64,000 bases of DNA from Natronococcus sp. A-GB7 (GCF_029688865.1 NZ_JARUKV010000006.1:118893-182892); one strand, 5' to 3'; positions 18,326 through 27,658 are shown, counted from the first letter of the stretch. Numbers and translations are program-made. Notes: a model not told the origin generated them from the letters alone.

Positions 18326-19609
18326 ATGAACACAGTTTGGATGCTGAAGACAACCCGCACATATCGAGCGAAAATCGTCAACCACTCCCAAGTGAGTGAC
18401 GACCTCGATAACTGCGGACACTCAGCATCCAAACTGTGGAACGTCGCCCGCTACCACACCCAACAAAAATGGGATAAAACCGGGGAAATACCGTCCGAAG
18501 CCGACCTCAAGCGCGAATTAAAAGACCACGAACGATACAGTGACTTACATTCTCAGTCAAGTCAGCGAGTTCTAGAAGAGCTTGCTGAGTCGTTCAATGG
18601 CTGGTTCAAAAAGCGCAAGAACGGCGACACAGACGCGAATCCACCCGGCTACCGAAAGCGAGGCGACAACCACCCACGCTCCACCGTAACGTGGAAACAA
18701 AACGGAATCAAACACGACGCCAAGCACAACCAACTCCGCCTGAGTAAGGGCTTCAACCTGAAGAACCACCGCTCGGACTTCATCCTTGCAGAGTACGAGG
18801 CGCGACCGGACGTGACCGTGGAGAACATCCAACAAGTACGCGCCGTGTGGAACAGCGACTGCTGGGAGTTCCACCTCGTCTGCACAGTCGAAATTCCCGT
18901 TGAGGACGCCCCCGGCGACAACACGGTGGGTATCGACCTCGGCATCAAGAACTATCTCGCCATCGCATACGATGATGGGGATGTGGACTTGTATCCGGGG
19001 AACGTGCTGAAACAGGACAAGCACTACTTCACTCGTGATGAGTACGACACTGAAGGAGAGAACGGGCCGTCGAAGCGTGCGCTTCGCGCTCGGCAGAAAC
19101 TCTCGCGTCGGAAAGACCACTTCCTGCACGCCCTCGCCAAACACATCGTCGAGAGGTGTATCGACCATGATGTTGGTCGTATCGCTATCGGTGACTTGAG
19201 CGAGATTCGTGAGGACGAGAACGGTGAATCTCGGAACTGGGGCAAGCGTGGCAACAAGAAGCTCCACGGATGGGAGTTTGACCGCTTCACCAAGTTGCTC
19301 GAATACAAGGCGGAGGAACACGGTATTCTCGTTGACCGAACGAGCGAGCGCGACACGAGTAAGACGTGTTCGTGTTGTGGCCGGAAGCGTGACGCGAACC
19401 GAGTGGAGCGTGGGTTGTATGTCTGTGGGTCGTGCGGTGCGACGATGAACGCGGACGTAAATGGTGCGGTGAATATTCGCAGAAAGATAACTCAGAATCA
19501 TCCTACGGGGGATATGAGTAACGGTCGTTTGGTACGGCCAGTAGCCTACTTGTTCAATCAAACCTCGGGGCGTTTCGCACCGAGCGAACGGGTAGGTTGC
19601 AAACCTTAA
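18326..19609 (+). CDS. tnpB: TnpB (IS1341-type, RNA-guided nuclease family)
   Basis: A 427-residue TnpB. It has an N-terminal helical part, RuvC-I VGIDLGIKNYLAIA (Asp), RuvC-II RIAIGDLSEIRED, the zinc ribbon CSCCGRK...CGSCG, and RuvC-III MNADVNGAVNIRRK (Asp). As in the other copy, the residue before Asp-Leu in RuvC-II is Gly, not Glu. The two are different subtypes and not recent duplicates: this one has the RNWGKRGNKKLHGWEF segment typical of its group. ATG 18326 is preceded by TATCTATAATATTG, a likely TATA box for a nearly leaderless mRNA. Confidence 0.93.
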   Translation: MNTVWMLKTTRTYRAKIVNHSQVSDDLDNCGHSASKLWNVARYHTQQKWDKTGEIPSEADLKRELKDHERYSDLHSQSSQRVLEELAESFNGWFKKRKNGDTDANPPGYRKRGDNHPRSTVTWKQNGIKHDAKHNQLRLSKGFNLKNHRSDFILAEYEARPDVTVENIQQVRAVWNSDCWEFHLVCTVEIPVEDAPGDNTVGIDLGIKNYLAIAYDDGDVDLYPGNVLKQDKHYFTRDEYDTEGENGPSKRALRARQKLSRRKDHFLHALAKHIVERCIDHDVGRIAIGDLSEIREDENGESRNWGKRGNKKLHGWEFDRFTKLLEYKAEEHGILVDRTSERDTSKTCSCCGRKRDANRVERGLYVCGSCGATMNADVNGAVNIRRKITQNHPTGDMSNGRLVRPVAYLFNQTSGRFAPSERVGCKP

Positions 19610-19657
19610 TATCCCAACGCTCGGGAATCCTCGCCCTTCAGGGTGGGGAGGATGTCA
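19470..19657 (+). ncRNA. Candidate omegaRNA at the right end of the tnpB-only element
   Basis: By analogy with characterised TnpB loci, the 3' end of tnpB plus the right-end stem-loop at 19627-19652 should produce the guide RNA, with a guide starting in flanking DNA near 19658. The position is inferred from that rule; no separate promoter is visible. Confidence 0.35.
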
Positions 19658-20048
19658 ACTATTCCAGAAACTAAACTCGCCTTCTATCTCCTCGTTCAGT
19701 ATCTCACAAACGCTTTTAGTGAGACCGATCGGCTATTACGGTCGAGAACTCGACGTCTCGTTCTTCGTCTTCCCCCGTCGTTCGCTCGAGTTCGGTTCGT
19801 CGGCGACTCGAGCGAACGCGGCAGGCGAGTCGCGACGTCACCGATCGGACTCCGGGCCGGTTCACAGGCGGTACGAGGCGGTTGACTTGCGGGTTCGATC
19901 ACACCGTTTTGATTGGTTAGATACATTATAAATTATCCAAAGTCCCGACTATACAAGAAAATAATCGCAGTACTGCACCACCTTCCCCAGAACATATAGA
20001 GTTTCTTGAGAGAATAGACTTATGATAATTGAGTGCTAACGGTTGTCC
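19658..20048. other. Intergenic region after the IS element
   Basis: No gene is supported. AT-rich stretches at 19905-19960 and 20005-20040 (TAGATACATTATAAATTATCC, GACTTATGATAATTGAG) probably include the promoter of the small Cys-rich gene at 20049. Confidence 0.4.
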
Positions 20049-20279
20049 ATGCAGCTCTACTGGCCCCGACCGACCGCACCCGGCGTTCCCAACGACTGCT
20101 ACCAGTGCGGTGCGACGATCGACGGCGACGCACGCACCGGCGTCTGGCTCGAGCGCGAGCAGTGGCAGGGCCCGAACCGCCACGAGCTCACGTGCCTCGA
20201 TTGCTGTCCCGAGGAGACCAACGAGGCCGCCGTAGGCGACGACGCGACCGAAGAGATCGACCAGCCGCTGTACCCCTGA
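20049..20279 (+). CDS. Small Cys-rich (zinc-finger) protein, 76 aa
   Basis: Starts MQLYWPRPTAPGVPNDCYQCGATIDGD. Two Cys pairs, CYQC (about residues 16-19) and CLDCC (about 49-53), flank a segment with EREQWQGPNRHELT. The tail is acidic (EETNEAAVGDDATEEID). The pair spacing suits one zinc site. It is preceded by an AT-rich promoter-like stretch and stands alone upstream of the glycan module. Function unknown. Confidence 0.7.
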   Translation: MQLYWPRPTAPGVPNDCYQCGATIDGDARTGVWLEREQWQGPNRHELTCLDCCPEETNEAAVGDDATEEIDQPLYP

Positions 20280-20792
20280 ATCTGGACGACTGTCTCTCGA
20301 GTCGGGACGGTCGAGGCGACGGTTCGACACCGCCCGCTCGACCGACGGACGCTGCGCGGACCGAATTACCGATCGGCTATGCGGCGTTGCTACAACTGCA
20401 ACCGTCGCGTTCCGGTTTCGGGATCGGCCGCGCGGATTCCCGCCGTGAGGACGACGTCGATAGCCGGCCTCGAGTACGCTCACCGCGGCGCCCGATGGGC
20501 ATTTCGCCCTCGACTACGTGCGCTGGCGTCCCCGATCGAGCGATCGCCGCGAATCGAAATCGGCAGAGAAACCCATCGCTTCCACACTATCACAGCGTAT
20601 TACTTATTACGACTCCGTCAGCTATTTATCGCCAGTGCAAAAACGTTTACGCGACTTGACTATCAGCGGAGCCGGCACATACAGTGCGACAAATCATGAC
20701 CGACCAACCAATAACTCGGAGTCACGAGTACCTCTCATGAAACGACCGTCCGCCCGACCGACAACACGAGTCTCCCGCTCGAGGGGGAATCT
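20280..20792. other. Intergenic region upstream of the first dehydrogenase gene
   Basis: No gene is supported over these 513 bases. A frame from 20379 starts MRRCYNCNRRVPVSG, which looks like a zinc knuckle, but it becomes Arg-rich and family-less after 20 codons. AT-rich sequence at 20590-20660 may hold the promoter for the dehydrogenase. Confidence 0.4.
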
Positions 20793-22103
20793 ATGACCGA
20801 ATACCAGTACGAAGATCCCGTCCAGTCCCCCGCCAGCGTCTGTGTCGTCGGCCTGGGCTACGTCGGCCTCCCGCTGGCCGCAGCGTTCGACGCAGCGGGG
20901 AACAGCGTTACGGGATTCGACATCGATCCCGACAAAGTCGACACGCTCGAGTCCGGCGTCGACCCCACCGGCGACGTCGGCGACGACGCTATCGCGGACG
21001 GCGAGATCGAGTTCACGACGGACAACGAGGACATCGCGGACGCGGAGTTCGTCATCGTCGCCGTCCCGACCCCCGTCGACGAGAACGAGAAGCCCAATCT
21101 CGGGATCGTCGAGGGCGCTGCCAGGACGGTCGGCGAGAACATGACCGAAGGGACGACCGTCGTCCTCGAGTCGACGGTGTACCCGGGTGCGACTCGAGAG
21201 GTGTTCCTCACGGCCCTCGAGGAGGCCTCCGGGATGACCGCTGGCGAGGAGTTCGGCGTCGGCTACTCGCCCGAGCGCATGGTACCGGGGGATACCGAAC
21301 ACGGTCTCGCGAACGTCGTCAAGATCGTCAGCGGTCTCACGGACGAAACCCGCGAGGACCTGGTCGATCTGTACGGCTCGGTCGTCGACGCGGGGCTCCA
21401 CGAGGCGCCCTCGATCGAGACCGCCGAGGCCGCAAAGTGCGTCGAGAACACCCAGCGCGACCTGAACATCGCCCTGATGAACGAGCTCGCGATGCTCTGT
21501 GAGGAACTCGGGCTCGACACCGACGCCGTCCTCGAGGCCGCGGGCACGAAGTGGAACTTCCACGACTACGAGCCCGGACTGGTCGGCGGTCACTGTATCC
21601 CCGTCGACCCCTTCTATCTGCTGTACGAAAGCGAGCGCCAGGGGTTCGACCCCGAGCTCATTCGAACGGGCCGGGAGGTCAACGAGTCGGTGTCGGACCA
21701 CATCGCGGATATGACCGTTCGAGCGTTGAACGAGAGCGAGAAGGTGCTCAAAAACAGTCGCGTGCTCGTCGCAGGACTGGCGTACAAACCCGACGTCGAG
21801 GACATCCGCACCTCGAAGATCGGCCAGGTGATCGAAGAACTCCAGAGCTACGGGATCGAGGTCATCGGCTACGATCCCCACGCCGACGACGACGCCATGC
21901 GCGACGAGTTCGGCATCGAGATCCAGGAAGCACTGTCGGTCGCCGACTTCGACGCACTCGTTTTCGGCACTCCTCACAGTGAGTTCCGCGACCTGACGCT
22001 TGGCACCCTCGCCGCCGACATGGCCGACGACCCCGTCCTCGTGGATATCGACGGCCTGTTCGACGAGGATACGGCCGACGGGTTCGTCTACCGCTCGCTC
22101 TAA
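20793..22103 (+). CDS. Nucleotide-sugar 6-dehydrogenase (WecC/TviB-like), copy 1
   Basis: A 436-residue NAD-dependent dehydrogenase of the UDP-glucose/GDP-mannose family that oxidises a sugar nucleotide to its uronate. Motifs are the Rossmann loop VVGLGYVGLPLAAAF (residues 18-32), VAVPTPVDENEKPN, ESTVYPGATRE, the lysine in ETAEAAKCVENTQ (Lys215), and the catalytic cysteine in GGHCIPVDPFYL (Cys268). It is closer to the UDP-GlcNAc or UDP-ManNAc dehydrogenases than to classical UDP-glucose dehydrogenase, judging by ESTVYPG and the NFHDYEPGLVGGHC loop. The copy at 47518 has the same length. A glycosyltransferase follows after a 534-base gap. Confidence 0.92.
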   Translation: MTEYQYEDPVQSPASVCVVGLGYVGLPLAAAFDAAGNSVTGFDIDPDKVDTLESGVDPTGDVGDDAIADGEIEFTTDNEDIADAEFVIVAVPTPVDENEKPNLGIVEGAARTVGENMTEGTTVVLESTVYPGATREVFLTALEEASGMTAGEEFGVGYSPERMVPGDTEHGLANVVKIVSGLTDETREDLVDLYGSVVDAGLHEAPSIETAEAAKCVENTQRDLNIALMNELAMLCEELGLDTDAVLEAAGTKWNFHDYEPGLVGGHCIPVDPFYLLYESERQGFDPELIRTGREVNESVSDHIADMTVRALNESEKVLKNSRVLVAGLAYKPDVEDIRTSKIGQVIEELQSYGIEVIGYDPHADDDAMRDEFGIEIQEALSVADFDALVFGTPHSEFRDLTLGTLAADMADDPVLVDIDGLFDEDTADGFVYRSL

Positions 22104-22637
22104 CGTTCTTGCACGGCTCCGGTCGCGGCGTTTCTCGCGGACATGAGCGTTCTCCGATAGTTCACCGCCCAATATCGGTTAGTAAAACACTCACTCGTTG
22201 AGATCGAATCGTATCGTATAAGAACTATATCGTTTCGGAGTGAGTTTTCACGTTCGATTCGCTCGACGGTCGTCCCCCCAGTTCTGGCCGCCAGCAGTCG
22301 CCAATACCTGGTTACCGGTTGCTCGGATACGAAGTGGGCGTCGGCTTCGCGCGGTAGCACGTGGTTAACTACTCGGATCGGTGTCAGTTTCCAGTTCGGA
22401 AGCTTATTGCGGCTCGGATCTCTGACTCAGTACCAAGAGGGACTCGAGATGGACGACCCTATCTGTCGATCACGACCGCGATCGAGTCCCCGCGGTTCGA
22501 ATCGATCCTCGGTTCGATTCCGGGGAGTAACCTCGGCTTTCGGCACTGGCTCGGCCGGGGCCGACCCGACGGCTCACGGCCCTGACGGCGTTCACCGAGG
22601 CGCGATTCGGCCAGATACACACGACTAGTACGCATCC
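22104..22637. other. Intergenic spacer splitting the first dehydrogenase/GT2 module
   Basis: In the second copy of the module the two genes are one base apart; here 534 bases separate them. No intact gene, IS end or clear relic is visible in the spacer. AT-richer sequence at 22180-22245 might supply a separate promoter to the glycosyltransferase. Confidence 0.45.
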
Positions 22638-23702
22638 ATGTACCGAGAACACACCGTCGGTGTCGTCATTCCGGCCTACAACGAGGAAGGGTTTATCGGC
22701 GACGTGATTCGGGCGATGCCCGAGTACGTCGATCGAATCTTCGTCATCGACGACTGCTCGACCGACGACACCTGGACCGAGATTCTCGAGGCCGCCCGGC
22801 AGGACGCCGACCGCGACTTCGAGGACGAACCGACTCGAGCGACCGACAGGCTCCACAGCGACGGCGGTCGGTCGCTGCTTTCCGAGCGCGCGACCGTCCA
22901 CGAACCCGTGGGTCGGGTCGTCCCCGTCGAACACCGCGAGAACCTCGGGGCGGGCGGGGCGATCAAGACCGGATATCTGGCGGCACACACCGACGGCGCC
23001 GACATCACGGTGACCGTCGACGGCGACGGACAGATGGACCTCTCGCAGATGACGCGGCTGCTGGATCCGATCGTCGAGGACGAGGCCGACTACGCGAAGG
23101 GCAACCGGCTGCTGAACGGCGAGTACCGCGCGGAGATGCCCCAGTTCCGGCTCGTCGGAAACTGGATGCTGACCGTTCTGACGAAGATCGCCTCGGGGTA
23201 CTGGAAGACGATGGACCCCCAGAACGGGTATACGGCGATCTCGCTCGAGGCGCTCGAGGCCGTCTCGCTCGAGGAGCTCTACGAGTACTACGGCTACTGC
23301 AACGAGTTGCTGATCAGACTGAACGCCCGGGGGATGCGCGTCGCCGACGTCGCCATGCCCGCACAGTACGGCGACGAGGAGTCCAGCATCGAGTATTCAG
23401 ACTACGTCCCGAAGGTCTCGGGGATGTTGCTTCAGGGCTTTCTCTGGCGGCTCAAGACGAAGTACCTCGTGACCAACTTCAACCCGCTCGCGCTGTTTTA
23501 CTACCTGGGTGCCGGCAGCGTCGGCGTCGGGCTACTTGCGGGGCTACGGTCGCTGTACACGCGACTCAAAGGCGAGACGCCGCTGCTCGAGCGCGGGCTC
23601 TCGAGTCTCCTTGTGGTGTTGGTGGGCTGTTGTTCCCTGCTGCACGCGATGTTCCTCGACATGCGCGAGAACGAGGAGCTGGAGACACAGCTCGAGGAGT
23701 GA
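22638..23702 (+). CDS. Family 2 glycosyltransferase with C-terminal membrane helices, copy 1
   Basis: A 354-residue GT2 enzyme, like dolichol-phosphate sugar synthases. The N-terminal nucleotide-binding part is VVIPAYNEEGFIGDVIRAMP, with VIDDCSTDDTW next. A long acidic insert (about residues 55-95) precedes HRENLGAGGAIKTGYL and the metal-binding DGDGQMD (Asp128/Asp130). The acceptor region PQNGYTAIS and EYYGYCNELLIRLN follow. Two hydrophobic helices (about 290-310 and 325-345) anchor it to the membrane. It probably transfers the sugar made by the upstream dehydrogenase to a lipid carrier; that link is inference from adjacency. Paralogue at 48830. Confidence 0.92.
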   Translation: MYREHTVGVVIPAYNEEGFIGDVIRAMPEYVDRIFVIDDCSTDDTWTEILEAARQDADRDFEDEPTRATDRLHSDGGRSLLSERATVHEPVGRVVPVEHRENLGAGGAIKTGYLAAHTDGADITVTVDGDGQMDLSQMTRLLDPIVEDEADYAKGNRLLNGEYRAEMPQFRLVGNWMLTVLTKIASGYWKTMDPQNGYTAISLEALEAVSLEELYEYYGYCNELLIRLNARGMRVADVAMPAQYGDEESSIEYSDYVPKVSGMLLQGFLWRLKTKYLVTNFNPLALFYYLGAGSVGVGLLAGLRSLYTRLKGETPLLERGLSSLLVVLVGCCSLLHAMFLDMRENEELETQLEE

Positions 23703-24041
23703 GTCGGGCCGTCGCTCGAGGGGCGATCGGGATCCGTTCGGACGTGTTTGCGGTGTCGCCGTGAGTGCTGTCTTGATTTGTAGCCGGGGCTCGATCGCGT
23801 CGTATAGGAGGGTATCCGTAGGGAAGCTCGCGGTCGGAGCAGTACGCCGTCGTCCGGTTCCGGAGAGCCCGACGCTTTGAGACGATCGGAAGCGTTCTCG
23901 ACGGGTTCCGGATCGCTACAGAAGCGCCGCTTTCCGACCCCCTTACGGATCTTATCGACGGCTTCCTTCGCGGAGGAGCTACCCCCCGAACGGACGCCGA
24001 TCGCTCGAGGCGGCTCGAGTAATAAGTGCCGATAGATAGTA
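23703..24041. other. Intergenic region, no gene seen
   Basis: Between the glycosyltransferase and vapB I see only short Arg/Ser-rich frames on both strands. The last ~40 bases become AT-richer (AGTAATAAGTGCC) toward the vapBC promoter. Confidence 0.4.
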
Positions 24042-24061
24042 GTACTTCGGCCGAATAGTAC
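24042..24061. promoter_or_regulatory. Palindromic operator candidate before vapB
   Basis: The sequence reads GTAC TTCGGCCGAA TA GTAC. It has a perfect ten-base palindrome at its centre (24046-24055) and repeated GTAC on both sides, ending eight bases before the vapB ATG. AbrB-fold antitoxins bind such dyads to repress their own operon. The binding itself is not shown. Confidence 0.45.
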
Positions 24062-24069
24062 AACGTAGA

Positions 24070-24375
24070 ATGGCAAGTAGTACACGGGATCCGGAGATCG
24101 TCCGCATCTCGCAGAAGGGGCAGGCGACGATTCCGAAATCGTTGCGCGAGAAGTACGGGATCGACACACCCGGAGAGGTGTTCATCTACGAGGAAGACGA
24201 GCGCATCGTCGTCGAGCCCGTCTCGTCGCTCGAGGAACTGAACGGAATCCACGCACCCGACGACCGCGAACCCGGTGACGTGACCGAAGACGTCCGGGAG
24301 ATAAAACGCAATGAACGCCAGCGCGAGCAAGAGCTCGCCGACCGCCTCCGGCCCGAGGACGCTGACGACGAATGA
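24070..24375 (+). CDS. vapB: SpoVT/AbrB-domain antitoxin (VapB type)
   Basis: A 101-residue protein. The swapped-hairpin AbrB domain covers residues about 8-55 (EIVRISQKGQATIPKSLREK, then VFIYEEDERIVVEPV). The C-terminal half is charged and helical (EDVREIKRNERQREQELADR), the usual toxin-wrapping tail. Its stop overlaps the start of the PIN toxin gene (ATGA), so the pair is translated together, as in type II toxin-antitoxin modules. It should neutralise VapC and repress the operon through the upstream palindrome. Confidence 0.92.
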   Translation: MASSTRDPEIVRISQKGQATIPKSLREKYGIDTPGEVFIYEEDERIVVEPVSSLEELNGIHAPDDREPGDVTEDVREIKRNERQREQELADRLRPEDADDE

Positions 24376-24809
24376 TCGAAAGGTACGTTTTCGACACCGA
24401 GGCGATCATCGCGTACCTCTACGACGAGCCGAGCGGAGACGTCGTCGCCGAGTACCTTACCGACGTCCGGAACGGTGCTACAGACGGGCTGCTGGCCGAA
24501 ACGAACGCAGCCGAAGTGTTGTATCTCGTCGCTCGGTTCGAAGGGATCGACGACAAACCGACCGCGGACTCGCTTCGGACCGCCGACCGCGATCTCCGTG
24601 CGCTCGAGCGATGGGGACTCCAGCTCGAGTCCGCCGACTGGCGGGTCGCTGCCGAGGTGAAAGCAGACGGCCACATTTCGCTGGCGGACGCCCACGCGGT
24701 CGCGCTCGCTGCCGAGACAGACGCTACTCTCGTCGTCGGCGCCGACGACGACTTTGGCGATCTGCCGATCGAGGTCGACATAATCCGGTTCCGTGAGAAG
24801 GGCGTCTAG
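24372..24809 (+). CDS. vapC: PIN-domain toxin (VapC type RNase)
   Basis: A 145-residue PIN-domain protein. The four acidic residues of the metal site are all present: Asp8 (YVFDTEAI), Glu43 (LLAETNAAEVLY), Asp106 (SLADAHAVALA) and Asp125 (VVGADDDFGD). VapC toxins are magnesium-dependent RNases, many of which cut tRNA or rRNA. The gene overlaps its antitoxin by four bases. With every catalytic residue in place it is likely functional. Confidence 0.93.
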   Translation: MIERYVFDTEAIIAYLYDEPSGDVVAEYLTDVRNGATDGLLAETNAAEVLYLVARFEGIDDKPTADSLRTADRDLRALERWGLQLESADWRVAAEVKADGHISLADAHAVALAAETDATLVVGADDDFGDLPIEVDIIRFREKGV

Positions 24810-24900
24810 ATAGGGTACGGTACGTTCGAGACTGAGACCCTCGTCCGTGGATCACTCGAGTGCGGAAAAAGCGGTCCGTGTCGATCGCCGACTCGAGCGG

Positions 24901-25446
24901 TTACAGCAGTTCGATCCCGTTGCGGGACGCCGCGATCAGGTCGTCTTCGGTCAGCTCGCCGTCCGCGTACGCGCGCAGTTTGTCACCGTCGAGCCGGGCG
25001 GTGGCGAGTTCCGTTCCCGACGTGTATGCGAGCGTGGTCTCGACCGTCTCGATCTGGCTGAAGAACCCCTCGCTGTCCACGATCCCCTCCTCGACGGCGG
25101 ACGGGAGTTCGTCGAGGTCGTTGCGGAGCTCCGCCAGGTCTTTTGTCGTCGTGGTGAGCTCGACCGTCAGCGTTCGACCGCGGCGCCGGAACTCCTCGAT
25201 GGAGACGACGGCGCCGCTCTCGAGTTCGACCTCCTCGGGGACGAAGTCGGGAACGCCGTTCGGGCCGCCCTGTCCTCGGCCCTGGCCAGGGTCGTCGTTT
25301 CGGTTGCCCTGGCCACCGCTGTTTCCGGGATGGTCGTCGTTCGCGCCACGCCCCGCACTGGTCTCCGACTGGAACTCGCCGACACAGCCGGCGACGAGCG
25401 TCGTGAGCACACCAGTACCACCGAGAAGGACTTTTCGTCTGTCCAT
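24901..25446 (-). CDS. Exported lipoprotein with Gly/Asn/Gln-rich spacer
   Basis: A 181-residue lipoprotein, starting MDRRKVLLGGTGVLTTLVAGC with a lipobox before Cys21. A spacer rich in Gly, Asn, Gln and Asp follows (about residues 30-62). The C-terminal domain alternates strands and helices (GAVVSIEEFRRRGRTLTVEL, TTTTKDLAELRNDLDEL, TTLAYTSGTELATARLDGDK). I do not recognise the domain. An in-frame ATG at 25473 would add nine residues, and a TATA-like stretch lies 30-45 bases upstream of it. It diverges from the lipoprotein gene at 25606. Confidence 0.75.
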   Translation of the reverse strand: MDRRKVLLGGTGVLTTLVAGCVGEFQSETSAGRGANDDHPGNSGGQGNRNDDPGQGRGQGGPNGVPDFVPEEVELESGAVVSIEEFRRRGRTLTVELTTTTKDLAELRNDLDELPSAVEEGIVDSEGFFSQIETVETTLAYTSGTELATARLDGDKLRAYADGELTEDDLIAASRNGIELL

Positions 25447-25605
25447 GTCTGAAAGTAACTCTTTTCCACTCATTAATGCATTTCTACATCCACATCATTT
25501 AGTGATATAAAATATAAGATATCGTGAACCATATTCAGCTAATAGAGAGAGTCGATCCCGTGTGAGAACGGGAGCCTTCTACTGCCTCGAGGGCGCGGTT
25601 CGGGT

Positions 25606-26184
25606 ATGGACGAGACGACGCGACGGAAGGCCGTCCTCGGTATCGGCAGCGTACTGGTGCTCAGTGGCTGTTCGGACGCTGTCGATTCCGACGACGAGGA
25701 CGAGGTAAACGGGACCGAGGGTGACGATGGGAACAACGCATCGGGGGACGAACCGGAGGGCAACGAGAGCGACGAGGACGTCGGCGACGATGCGGACACT
25801 GCCGAGGCGGACGACGAGGACGAGACGACCGAAGACGATCGGATGTCGGCCGACGAGTTCGTCGCGCAGGTCGCGGCCGTCTACGACGGCGAGGTAGCCG
25901 CCTACGACGAGGACGAGACACACGGCGATCTGACGCTCGTCGGCGACGCCGACGTCTCACGACTCGAGCTCGCGCGGGACGTACAGGACGTGCTGGCGGT
26001 CTACAGCTCCTACGTGGAACGGGGCGACGCGCCCACCGAACAGCTCGCGGGCGAGGTCGAAACCGACGACGGTCAGGTGATCGGCAGCGTCACGGTCCGG
26101 ACCGAGTGGGTCGAGGCGTACAACCGCGGCGAGATCTCCGAGGGAGAGCTGCGGGACCGCGTCCTCGGAACGGTCGAAACCTGA
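25606..26184 (+). CDS. Acidic exported lipoprotein, 192 aa
   Basis: N-terminus MDETTRRKAVLGIGSVLVLSGC carries a twin-Arg and a lipobox (Cys22). Residues about 27-82 are a nearly pure Asp/Glu/Gly/Asn spacer. The remaining ~110 residues form a small alpha/beta domain (SADEFVAQVAAVYDGEVAAYD, LELARDVQDVLAVYSSYVER, GSVTVRTEWVEAYNRG). It resembles its divergent neighbour in build but not in sequence. Function unknown; the spacer is typical of cell-surface binding proteins of haloarchaea. Confidence 0.78.
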   Translation: MDETTRRKAVLGIGSVLVLSGCSDAVDSDDEDEVNGTEGDDGNNASGDEPEGNESDEDVGDDADTAEADDEDETTEDDRMSADEFVAQVAAVYDGEVAAYDEDETHGDLTLVGDADVSRLELARDVQDVLAVYSSYVERGDAPTEQLAGEVETDDGQVIGSVTVRTEWVEAYNRGEISEGELRDRVLGTVET

Positions 26185-26248
26185 GCGAGATCCCGAATTC
26201 ACCCGCCAGAAACGGTAGGTTCAATCACCGACCTCGTGAACGAACCGT

Positions 26249-27085
26249 GTGAGCATCCCTACACGAACCCTCCCGAGCGGCGACGAACTGCCCGCGCTCG
26301 GCCTGGGCACGTACGGTCTCGACGACGAACAGACGGCCACCAGCGTTCGTACGGCGCTCGAGGCTGGCTACACCCACATCGACACCGCCGAGGGGTACCA
26401 CAACGAGGCGGTCATCGGTGACGTTCTCGCGGAGTACGACCGCGAGGACGTGTTTCTCACGTCGAAGGTCCTGCCGAAGAACCTCGACTACGAGTCGCTG
26501 ATCCGGGCGTGTGAGGCGTCGCTGGAGCGACTCGGGACCGACTACCTCGATCTCTACCTGATTCACTGGCCCAACCCCACGATCTCGCTCCGGGAGTCAC
26601 TCCAGGCGATGGCTCGACTCCACGATCGCGGGCTCGTTCGTAACGTGGGCGTCTCGAACTTCAGCGCGTATCAGCTGAGCTGTGCCCACCACATCACGGA
26701 CGTTCCGATCGCGGTCAACCAGATCGAGTTCCATCCCTGGTTCCAGCGGCCCGATCTCGTCGACTACTGCCAGGAGTCGGACACCGTGATCGAGGCGGCG
26801 GCGCCGTTCGCGCGGGCGGACGTGTTCGACGACGAGGTCGTCCGCGAGCTCGCCGAAACGTACGAGAAGAGTCCCGCCCAGGTGACGCTTCGGTGGCTGC
26901 TCGACCGCGGCACGGTCGCGCTGCCGCGGTCGGCGACGCCCGAGCACGTGCGGGCCAACGCCGACCTCGACTGGTCACTGGACGAGGCCGACCGCCGACG
27001 GCTGGACGAGCGCGATCGCGACCGACCGGTGTACGACACCCCGACGCGTGACTGGACGCGCGAGGTGTACGGGATCGAGCGCTGA
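26249..27085 (+). CDS. Aldo/keto reductase
   Basis: A 278-residue NADPH-dependent AKR with the complete catalytic tetrad: Asp45 (HIDTAEGY), Tyr50 (EGYHNE), Lys73 (TSKVLPKN) and His106 (YLIHWPNP). The three family signatures are readable, including VGVSNFSAYQL and the C-terminal cofactor motif LPRSATPEHVRANADL. Translation probably starts at the GTG (VSIPTRTLPSGDELPALGLG). It may reduce sugar or 2-keto acid substrates such as 2,5-diketogluconate; specificity cannot be read. It stands alone. Confidence 0.94.
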   Translation: MSIPTRTLPSGDELPALGLGTYGLDDEQTATSVRTALEAGYTHIDTAEGYHNEAVIGDVLAEYDREDVFLTSKVLPKNLDYESLIRACEASLERLGTDYLDLYLIHWPNPTISLRESLQAMARLHDRGLVRNVGVSNFSAYQLSCAHHITDVPIAVNQIEFHPWFQRPDLVDYCQESDTVIEAAAPFARADVFDDEVVRELAETYEKSPAQVTLRWLLDRGTVALPRSATPEHVRANADLDWSLDEADRRRLDERDRDRPVYDTPTRDWTREVYGIER

Positions 27086-27163
27086 GGCGGGTCGCTGTCG
27101 CTGCGTCTCGTCAGTGGGGACACCTGGCTGACCAGTTTCGAGCGCTCGTGAAACGAGATCGGC

Positions 27164-27658
27164 CTACTCGTCGGCGGGCGGCGGGTTGATGACGACGACA
27201 GCCTCGCCGGCGATCACCGTATTCTCGGCCTCGTCGACCGCGGTCGTCTCGAGTCGGTACCGGTTCTCGCCCAGCGCCTCGACGATCTCGCAGGTCGCGG
27301 TCACCGTCCCCCCGATCTCGACCGGGTCGCGGAACTCGAGGTCCTGGGAGAGGTAGATCACGACGCCGGGGAACTGGGCCAGCGCCGCCGAGATCGTGCC
27401 CGCGACCAGCCCGCCGTGGGCGATTCGGCCGTCGAACATCGTCTCTTCGGCGTACTCCTCGTCGAGATGCAGGGGGTTCAGATCGCCGCTCGCGTCGGCG
27501 AACGCGGAGACGTCCGCCTCCGCGATCGGCTTGTTGAAACGAACGAGATCCCCCACCTCGAGGTCGGGGTAGCGCTCGACGGATCGCTCGAGGGTCCAGT
27601 CGTCGCCAGCACTCTCGGGTTCTGTCTCGACGGGGTCGGCGGCCGGTGAGCTACTCAT
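27164..27658 (-). CDS. MaoC-like (R)-specific enoyl-CoA hydratase
   Basis: A 164-residue hot-dog protein with the hydratase motif FADASGDLNPLHLDEEYA (catalytic Asp59 and His64), followed by FDGRIAHGGLVAGTISAAL. It hydrates trans-2-enoyl-CoA to (R)-3-hydroxyacyl-CoA, as PhaJ does for polyhydroxyalkanoate or in fatty-acid metabolism. The first ~22 residues are an acidic disordered tail. I start at MSSSPAADPV; the upstream extension is Arg/Ser-rich shadow. No PHA genes are near. Confidence 0.93.
   Translation of the reverse strand: MSSSPAADPVETEPESAGDDWTLERSVERYPDLEVGDLVRFNKPIAEADVSAFADASGDLNPLHLDEEYAEETMFDGRIAHGGLVAGTISAALAQFPGVVIYLSQDLEFRDPVEIGGTVTATCEIVEALGENRYRLETTAVDEAENTVIAGEAVVVINPPPADE

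Larger units (their letters stand above)
18195..19657 (+). mobile_element. IS1341-group element carrying only tnpB
   Basis: The left end has a stem-loop AACCTCGCCG TTTA CGGCGGGG (about 18207-18230). The right end has CCTCGCCC TTCA GGGTGGGGAGG followed by GATGTCAAC (about 19627-19657), matching the right end of the complete element at 13593. Only tnpB lies between, so the element depends on a TnpA in trans, such as the one at 11807. Its lower GC than the surroundings suggests recent arrival. Limits are approximate. Confidence 0.8.
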